A DNA stretch of 42,491 nt from an uncultured Gammaproteobacteria bacterium (GTDB lineage: Bacteria > Pseudomonadota > Gammaproteobacteria > Pseudomonadales > Pseudomonadaceae), in NCBI GenBank assembly GCA_945612235.1, contig CALZAE010000011.1:1-42491 (forward strand), read 5' to 3'. Shown in pieces: positions 37,438 through 42,491 of this stretch. Every line of letters begins with the position of its first letter. The first letter of the stretch is position 1. The position numbers were made by a program, and so were the translations under genes. A model generated the notes under the pieces. The model searched no databases, was not told where the DNA came from, and worked only from the letters and a program-made list of their open reading frames with translations.

Positions 37438-37511
37438 TCGTTTCGATTCATCGCTGCTGTGACCTTGAGCTGGCTATTGCGCGCGATGTGCAATGGCTTG
37501 CTTATAGAGAA

Positions 37512-37527
37512 CTGTATATAATGCCAG
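37512..37527 (+). promoter_or_regulatory. LexA (SOS) box upstream of ruvA
   Basis: CTG-TATATAATGC-CAG matches the CTG-N10-CAG LexA consensus with the usual AT-rich centre. It overlaps a perfect TATAAT (37517-37522), so LexA would block polymerase. It lies 53 bases before the ruvA start. Confidence 0.8.
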
Positions 37528-37579
37528 CTATTATTGGGATGTTAACTTATAACAAGCGCGCAAGCATGAAGGACTTATT

Positions 37580-38194
37580 GTGATTGGATATTTACGTGGC
37601 ACTTTATTAGAAAAACAACCGCCGCATGTGCTGTTGGATGTAAATGGTGTGGGCTATGAGTTGGAAGTGCCGATGACCACCTTGTTTCAGTTGCCGGCCG
37701 TGGGTGAGCCCTTGGTGTTGCATGTGCATTTAGTGGTGCGTGAAGATGCGCAGTTGTTGTATGGCTTTTATGCCAAGCGTGACCGAGCTTTATTTCGTGA
37801 GTTGATCCGTTTGAATGGCGTTGGGCCTAAGCTGGCGCTGGCGTTAATGTCCGGTATGAGCGTGGATGAGTTGATTCAGTGTGTGAATGCTGAAGACACC
37901 AGTCGCTTGATGAAAGTACCTGGCGTGGGTAAGAAAACTGCAGAACGTTTGCTGGTTGAGCTTAAAGATCGCTTTAAAAATTGGGACAGTACACCGCTGG
38001 CAGGGCAAGCAGGTATGGAACCTACAGCTACATCCACAGTCACAAACGCTCATATGGCAGAAAATGATGCGGTCAGTGCTTTGGTCAGTTTAGGATTTAA
38101 ACCAGCGGAGGCCAGTCGAGCGGTCAGCGCGGTGTTTGCCGAAGGCTTAAGCAGCGAAGACTTAATTCGTCGCGCACTCAAAGGTATGGCGTAA
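37580..38194 (+). CDS. ruvA: Holliday junction DNA helicase subunit RuvA
   Basis: Tetramer that binds the four-way junction and loads RuvB. It has 204 residues starting at GTG (37580), with AAGGA six bases before it. The OB-fold N-terminus ([21 protein letters not shown]) leads to two helix-hairpin-helix motifs ([14 protein letters not shown] and [17 protein letters not shown]) and a C-terminal domain III that contacts RuvB. It is directly upstream of ruvB and behind a LexA box. Confidence 0.97.
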   Translation: MIGYLRGTLLEKQPPHVLLDVNGVGYELEVPMTTLFQLPAVGEPLVLHVHLVVREDAQLLYGFYAKRDRALFRELIRLNGVGPKLALALMSGMSVDELIQCVNAEDTSRLMKVPGVGKKTAERLLVELKDRFKNWDSTPLAGQAGMEPTATSTVTNAHMAENDAVSALVSLGFKPAEASRAVSAVFAEGLSSEDLIRRALKGMA

Positions 38195-38226
38195 TTGAGC
38201 AATATTACTTGGGATAACTGCAGTTT

Positions 38227-39276
38227 ATGATTGAAGCTGATCGCTTAATTGACGCCACGCCTCGCGAGCGTGAAGAACATATTGACCGTGCGATACGCCC
38301 CTTGAGTTTGGCTGAGTATATTGGTCAGCCGGTGGTGCGTGAGCAAATGGCGCTCTTTATGGAAGCAGCAAAACACCGTCAGGAAGCACTGGACCATACG
38401 TTGATTTTTGGTCCGCCAGGTTTAGGTAAAACCACCTTAGCCAATATCATTGCCCAAGAAATGAATGTATCGCTGAAAAGTACGTCAGGCCCGGTATTAG
38501 AACGCCCCGGTGATTTAGCCGCTTTGCTGACGAATCTTGAAGAAGGCGATGTGCTGTTTATTGATGAGATTCACCGCTTGCCGCCGATTGTGGAGGAAGT
38601 GTTGTATCCGGCGATGGAAGATTTTCAGCTGGATATTATGATCGGTGAAGGCCCTGCCGCGCGTTCGATTAAGCTGGATTTGCCACCCTTTACTTTAGTG
38701 GGAGCCACCACGCGCGCAGGTATGTTGACTAATCCGCTGCGCGACCGCTTCGGTATTGTGCAACGTTTAGAGTTTTATAATGATACGGATTTAACCACTA
38801 TTGTAATGCGCTCCGGTGGCATCTTGAATATGCCCATTGAGCAAGAAGGCGCTTACGAGATTGCTCGTCGTGCGCGCGGTACACCGCGGATTGCCAACCG
38901 TTTATTACGCCGTGTGCGCGATTTTGCGCAAGTGCGCGGTACGGGGCATATTACTCAGTCCATCGCTAATCAAGCGTTGAATTTGCTGGATGTGGATGAG
39001 CATGGCTTTGACCATCAAGACCGCCGTTTATTGTTAGCTATGATTGAGAAGTTTGATGGTGGCCCGGTCGGGATCGACAGTTTGGCTGCGGCAATCAGTG
39101 AAGAGCGGCACACCATTGAAGATGTGTTGGAGCCGTATTTAATTCAGCAGGGTTTTATCATGCGCACTCCGCGTGGGCGCGTAGTGACACGTCATGCTTA
39201 CCTGCATTTTGGCTTGAATTTACCTGAGCGTTTGGTGGATACCTCTCTGCTTGAGAAATACAGCGATGACGAGTGA
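38227..39276 (+). CDS. ruvB: Holliday junction DNA helicase motor RuvB
   Basis: AAA+ motor of branch migration, 349 residues. Walker A is GPPGLGKTT, Walker B is LFIDEIHR, sensor 1 is in LVGATTRAG and the arginine finger is likely in NPLRDRFG. A winged-helix C-terminus ends with [21 protein letters not shown]. It lies 32 bases after ruvA and shares its SOS promoter. Confidence 0.98.
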   Translation: MIEADRLIDATPREREEHIDRAIRPLSLAEYIGQPVVREQMALFMEAAKHRQEALDHTLIFGPPGLGKTTLANIIAQEMNVSLKSTSGPVLERPGDLAALLTNLEEGDVLFIDEIHRLPPIVEEVLYPAMEDFQLDIMIGEGPAARSIKLDLPPFTLVGATTRAGMLTNPLRDRFGIVQRLEFYNDTDLTTIVMRSGGILNMPIEQEGAYEIARRARGTPRIANRLLRRVRDFAQVRGTGHITQSIANQALNLLDVDEHGFDHQDRRLLLAMIEKFDGGPVGIDSLAAAISEERHTIEDVLEPYLIQQGFIMRTPRGRVVTRHAYLHFGLNLPERLVDTSLLEKYSDDE

Positions 39277-39325
39277 AAATATACCTGCGTTTTTGATTGG
39301 CAATTACCTGAGGTCGCATTAAAGT

Positions 39326-39769
39326 ATGCACGCATCAACAACAGCACCGCGATTTACTTTTCCTTGTCGGGTCTACTATGAGGATACGGATGCAGGCGGC
39401 ATCGTTTATTACGTGAACTATCTAAAATTCATGGAACGAGCTCGCACTGAGCGATTGCGTCATTTGGGCTTTTCTCAAGCGCAGATGGCCAGCGAAAATC
39501 TACTGTTTGTTGTGCATTCCGCGCAAGCTCGTTATCACGCTCCAGCTCGTTTAGACGATGAGTTGGCGGTGAGTGTGCAGGTGCAAGAATTAAAACGTGT
39601 CAGTTTGAAATTTTATCAGCAGGTTCGTCGCCGCAGTGATGACACTTTACTTTGTGAAGGTCATTTCACTGTAGCTTGTGTGCGTGCTGATACCTTTAAG
39701 CCTCGGGGTATTCCCGAACTGTTATATGCGGCGTTTAATGCCGATGTGCAAGACTTTGCAGGAGAGTAA
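39326..39769 (+). CDS. ybgC: Tol-Pal associated acyl-CoA thioesterase YbgC
   Basis: A hot-dog-fold 4-hydroxybenzoyl-CoA-like thioesterase of 147 residues. The catalytic motif [16 protein letters not shown] carries the Asp. It is the usual first gene of the tol cluster. GAGG is about 12 bases before the ATG, which is long. The tolQ start follows two bases after its stop. Confidence 0.95.
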   Translation: MHASTTAPRFTFPCRVYYEDTDAGGIVYYVNYLKFMERARTERLRHLGFSQAQMASENLLFVVHSAQARYHAPARLDDELAVSVQVQELKRVSLKFYQQVRRRSDDTLLCEGHFTVACVRADTFKPRGIPELLYAAFNADVQDFAGE

Positions 39770-39771
39770 GC

Positions 39772-40467
39772 GTGGAAGCTAATGCCGTTGATCAGATGTC
39801 AATGTGGAGCTTAATCAGCAACGCCAGTCTGGTTGTTCAGTTTGTAATGTTGATTTTGGTGGGTGCTTCAATTATGTCGTGGGTGCTGATCTTTCAGCGC
39901 AGCCAATTATTGCGTACCGCGCGTAGCAGCCTCACTGTTTTTGAAGATCGTTTTTGGTCAGGTGTTGATCTGTCAAAGCTCTATCGCCAGGTCAATACAG
40001 ACCCTGATCCAGATTCCGGTGTGGAGCAGATCTTTCGCGCGGGCTTTAAAGAGTTTTCTCGCTTGAGCCAACAGCAGGGCGCTAATCCTGAGTCGGTGAT
40101 GGATGGTGTGGCGCGCTCCATGCGCGTGGCGATTTCTCACGAAGAAGAAAAGCTTGAGCAGAGTTTGCCATTTCTGGCGACCGTCGGTTCCACCAGTCCC
40201 TATATCGGTCTGTTTGGTACGGTGTGGGGGATTATGAACTCCTTCCGCGGTTTAGCCCAAGTGCAGCAGGCGACGCTAGCAACAGTTGCACCTGGTATTG
40301 CTGAGGCGTTGATTGCTACGGCGATTGGTTTGTTCGCGGCGATTCCTGCGGTGATTGCTTATAACCGTTTTGCGGCACGTGGCGAAAACCTGATTGCCCG
40401 CTATTACACCTTTGCTGATGAGTTTCAGGCCATTTTGCATCGTAAAGTCCACTCTAAAGAGGATTAA
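39772..40467 (+). CDS. tolQ: Tol-Pal motor subunit TolQ
   Basis: Proton-driven inner-membrane motor that couples to TolA during envelope constriction. It has 231 residues with three membrane helices (about 18-38, 140-162, 175-197) and the conserved GTVWGIMNSF and IAEALIATAIGLFAAIPAV segments. The start is GTG (39772), with GGAG close by. The gene order ybgC-tolQ-tolR-tolA-tolB is canonical. Confidence 0.97.
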   Translation: MEANAVDQMSMWSLISNASLVVQFVMLILVGASIMSWVLIFQRSQLLRTARSSLTVFEDRFWSGVDLSKLYRQVNTDPDPDSGVEQIFRAGFKEFSRLSQQQGANPESVMDGVARSMRVAISHEEEKLEQSLPFLATVGSTSPYIGLFGTVWGIMNSFRGLAQVQQATLATVAPGIAEALIATAIGLFAAIPAVIAYNRFAARGENLIARYYTFADEFQAILHRKVHSKED

Positions 40468-40475
40468 GGTGCCCC

Positions 40476-40934
40476 ATGCATAGAGCAAGAATTCGTAATC
40501 GCCGCAAACCCGTTGCAGAAATGAACGTGGTGCCCTATATCGACGTGATGTTGGTGTTGTTGGTGATCTTTATGGTCACCGCGCCCATGCTCAATCAGGG
40601 GGTCAAGGTTGATTTGCCGCAAGTCAGCAGTGAAGTGTTACCGCAAGATAACAACTCGATCGTGCTGACTATTTCTATCAAGGCTGACAAAAGCTATTAC
40701 TGGAATACCAGTACCGAAGTGGATGTCGATACTGTGCAAGATAAAGCAGTGGAGCTGGCGCAGATGGTGAATGCAGCGCGCGCTATTTTAGCGGCTAACG
40801 CGGCGCAAGGTAAAAAAGTACAGGTCTATGTGCGCGCTGATAAAACTGTGGATTATGGTAGCGTAATGGCAGCCATGGGCGGCTTGCAGCAAGCGGGCGT
40901 CAGTGATGTTGGCTTAATTACTGAGGCACCTTAA
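40476..40934 (+). CDS. tolR: Tol-Pal subunit TolR
   Basis: Partner of TolQ, ExbD-like, 152 residues. One membrane helix (about 20-42) contains the proton-pathway aspartate in NVVPYIDVMLVLLVIFMV. The C-terminus is a periplasmic domain. The stop overlaps the tolA start by one base (TAATG). Confidence 0.96.
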   Translation: MHRARIRNRRKPVAEMNVVPYIDVMLVLLVIFMVTAPMLNQGVKVDLPQVSSEVLPQDNNSIVLTISIKADKSYYWNTSTEVDVDTVQDKAVELAQMVNAARAILAANAAQGKKVQVYVRADKTVDYGSVMAAMGGLQQAGVSDVGLITEAP

Positions 40935-42061
40935 TGCGACCTTATGATCGTAGTTCTTCGGAAAAGTTATTTTGGCCCGTCGTGTGGGCGGTTGGCCTGC
41001 ACGCTATGCTGTTTGCGTTTTTGTTTGTCAGCTTTTCCAATACGCCTGAATTGCCACCGGCGCGTCCGGTGATTAAAGCCACTTTGTATCAGCTGCAGTC
41101 GCAAAGCCAAGCCACCACGCAAACCAATCAAAAAATTGCCGGTGAAGCCGCTAAAACTTCGGCACAGCGTTATGAAGTTGAACAATTAGCGCAAAAGAAA
41201 ATCGAACAAGAACGCTTAGCAGCTTTGGCACAAAAAGCTGCGCAGGCTCAATCGGCAGCAGAGACACGCGCGGCACAAGCGCGTAAGCAGGCTGAAGAGA
41301 AAGCAGCGCAAGCACAGAAACAAGCTGCGCAAGCACAAAAGCAGGCGCAAGCGAAAAAAGAAGACCAAGCCAAACAGGCTGCTGAGAAACTCAAGCAAGC
41401 TGAGGTTGCCAAAATTAAAGCAGCAGAGGATGCGAAGAAGAAAGCAGCCGAAGATGCAAAGAAAAAGGCCGCTGAAGACGCTAAGAAAAAAGCAGCTGAA
41501 GATGCGAAAAAGAAAGCAGCAGAGGACGCCAAAAAGAAGGCTAACGCTGATGCTGCGAAGAAAAAGGCTGCTGATGATGCCGCTGCCAAGCAAAAGGCTG
41601 AGGCAAATAAGAAACAAAAAGCTGCACAAGAAGCTGCCAAGCAACGTCAAGCTCAGGAGTCAGCGCGTAAAGCGGTTGAGGATAAGAAGGCGGGTGCGTT
41701 AGCTGAGCTGTTATCTGAAGATACGCAGTACCAGCAAACTAAGGCCGATACTGTCGGCTCGCAAGTGGCCGGTAACTTAGACGACTTGATCGTGCGTTTG
41801 GTGAGTGAGCAGTGGGTGCGCCCACCGTCTGCGCGCAATGGGATGGCGGTGACAGTGTTAATTGAAATGTTACCCGACGGCACCATTACCAATGCCAGCG
41901 TGACACGCAGCAGTGGTGATCCTGCATTTGATGCTTCGGCTGTGGCCGCAGTGCGTAATGTGGGGCGGGTCCGAGAAATGCAACAATTAGATCGCAAGAC
42001 GTTTGACAGTTTGTATCGCAAACGTAGTGCGGTGTTTAAACCAGAGGATTTAGGTCTGTGA
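40934..42061 (+). CDS. tolA: Tol-Pal bridging protein TolA
   Basis: It spans the periplasm from TolQR to Pal. It has 375 residues: one N-terminal membrane helix (about 12-32), a long helical Ala/Lys/Gln/Glu-rich domain II (about 50-250) and a C-terminal TolA/TonB-like domain (about 275-375) with [15 protein letters not shown] and [16 protein letters not shown]. Domain II includes five nearly identical eight-residue units. The tolB start overlaps its stop by four bases. Confidence 0.95.
   Translation: MRPYDRSSSEKLFWPVVWAVGLHAMLFAFLFVSFSNTPELPPARPVIKATLYQLQSQSQATTQTNQKIAGEAAKTSAQRYEVEQLAQKKIEQERLAALAQKAAQAQSAAETRAAQARKQAEEKAAQAQKQAAQAQKQAQAKKEDQAKQAAEKLKQAEVAKIKAAEDAKKKAAEDAKKKAAEDAKKKAAEDAKKKAAEDAKKKANADAAKKKAADDAAAKQKAEANKKQKAAQEAAKQRQAQESARKAVEDKKAGALAELLSEDTQYQQTKADTVGSQVAGNLDDLIVRLVSEQWVRPPSARNGMAVTVLIEMLPDGTITNASVTRSSGDPAFDASAVAAVRNVGRVREMQQLDRKTFDSLYRKRSAVFKPEDLGL
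41420..41539 (+). repeat. Five tandem 24-base units in tolA
   Basis: Five copies encode AAEDAKKK. The codons differ between copies (for example GAG/GAA, AAG/AAA), so the repeat is old or held at protein level. Length change here would alter the TolA periplasmic span. Confidence 0.85.
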
Positions 42062-42491
42062 GAATATTAAAGCGTTGGTTGTTACTCAGTGCGCTGCTGT
42101 GTGTCAGTGTTGTACAGGCAGCAGACCCGTTGCTGATTTCTGGGGGCAGTGATCGGGCGATTCCGATTGCCGTGGTGCCTTTTGGTTGGCAGGGCGGTAA
42201 TGCCTTGCCTGAAGATGTGGCGCAAATTGTCGGTCAAGATTTACGCAACTCAGGCACCTTTGAGCCGATCGCTCGGCAAAATATGATCAGTCAGCCGGCG
42301 CAAGCCAGTGAAGTGATTTTCCGTGATTGGAGTGCTGTGGGTGCACAATATGTTTTGGTCGGGCATATCACCCCTGAAGCGGGGCGTTTACAAATCAAGT
42401 ACGCAGTGCTGAATGTGGCCACTGAACAAGTGATGCTCAGTGGTACGGTGGCAGGCAGCACCGAGCAGTTGCGTGACTTGTCACACCATAT
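42058..42491 (+). CDS. tolB: Tol-Pal beta-propeller protein TolB (partial)
   Basis: The window holds the first 144 codons. A GTG at 42058 overlaps the tolA stop (GTGA). The signal peptide (about 1-22, ending VQA) precedes the N-terminal domain with [23 protein letters not shown], the TolB amino-terminal domain that binds Pal or TolA. The beta-propeller and the rest lie beyond 42491. Confidence 0.93.
   Translation, partial: MRILKRWLLLSALLCVSVVQAADPLLISGGSDRAIPIAVVPFGWQGGNALPEDVAQIVGQDLRNSGTFEPIARQNMISQPAQASEVIFRDWSAVGAQYVLVGHITPEAGRLQIKYAVLNVATEQVMLSGTVAGSTEQLRDLSHH

Noticed and set aside
41420..41539. CRISPR-like or minisatellite array
   Set aside because: Units are contiguous without spacers and in frame with tolA; it is a coding repeat.
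41216..41650. Minus-strand frames opposite tolA domain II
   Set aside because: They are produced by the Ala/Lys repeat read in reverse, giving Phe/Leu/Ser-rich low-complexity sequence.

Overview
The window reads as chromosome of a gammaproteobacterium in the Pseudomonadaceae. Base composition looks close to half GC by eye (not computed), which is low for Pseudomonas. Several gene orders are the pseudomonad ones as I know them: fadD / lysophospholipase / phaJ1, rne divergent from rluC-HAD-sppA, pcnB-folK-panBCD-pgi, and ruvAB-ybgC-tolQRAB. A thiosulfate dehydrogenase pair (tsdBA) together with the lower GC suggests the Thiopseudomonas / Denitrificimonas side of the family; that placement is inference.

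Layout. 1-825: an unexplained structured stretch, then a small 72-residue protein with its own promoter and terminator. 826-4388: fatty-acid activation (fadD, minus strand) divergent from a lysophospholipase-like hydrolase and PhaJ-type enoyl-CoA hydratase. 4726-11226: the main accessory element, a tightly coupled four-gene operon encoding an SMC-like ATPase, a MksE/JetB-like protein, a MksF/JetA-like kleisin and a Toprim protein. It is a Wadjet/MksBEFG-type system in the order B-E-F-G rather than the usual F-E-B-G (JetABCD). 11401-12761: a 31-residue ORF, a Maf/YceF nucleotide pyrophosphatase and a NYN-domain protein. 12877-19856: rne, with a roughly 700-base leader, divergent from rluC, a HAD phosphatase and sppA. 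20082-20522: ssrA (tmRNA) and a strong terminator, followed by about 430 bases that may be the scar of an integrated element. 20959-22525: tsdB-tsdA. 22686-25858: a DUF748 protein and a small DUF2845 protein. 26026-27204: acetyl-CoA C-acetyltransferase. 27302-33093: pcnB-folK-panB-panC-panD-pgi, all on the minus strand. 33094-34013: a T-rich non-coding stretch with a hairpin and a four-copy operator-like array, then a YiaY-like Fe-alcohol dehydrogenase. 35279-37437: divergent yeiE-like LysR regulator and yeiH-like transporter sharing a palindromic promoter. 37580-42491: ruvA-ruvB behind a LexA box, then ybgC-tolQ-tolR-tolA-tolB, with tolB cut by the window end.

How the genes work together. 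Most blocks are housekeeping: RNA turnover (RNase E, poly(A) polymerase), pantothenate and folate biosynthesis, Holliday-junction migration, and the Tol cell-envelope machine. The accessory content is the SMC-Toprim operon (probable plasmid exclusion), the tsdBA thiosulfate pair and the sulfite-linked yeiE/yeiH pair. The last two may together reflect a sulfur-oxidising habit. The best candidates for something not well described are the rearranged SMC-Toprim operon, the tiny overlapping ORFs behind ssrA, the GTGTTACC array before the alcohol dehydrogenase, and the 31-residue ORF before maf.
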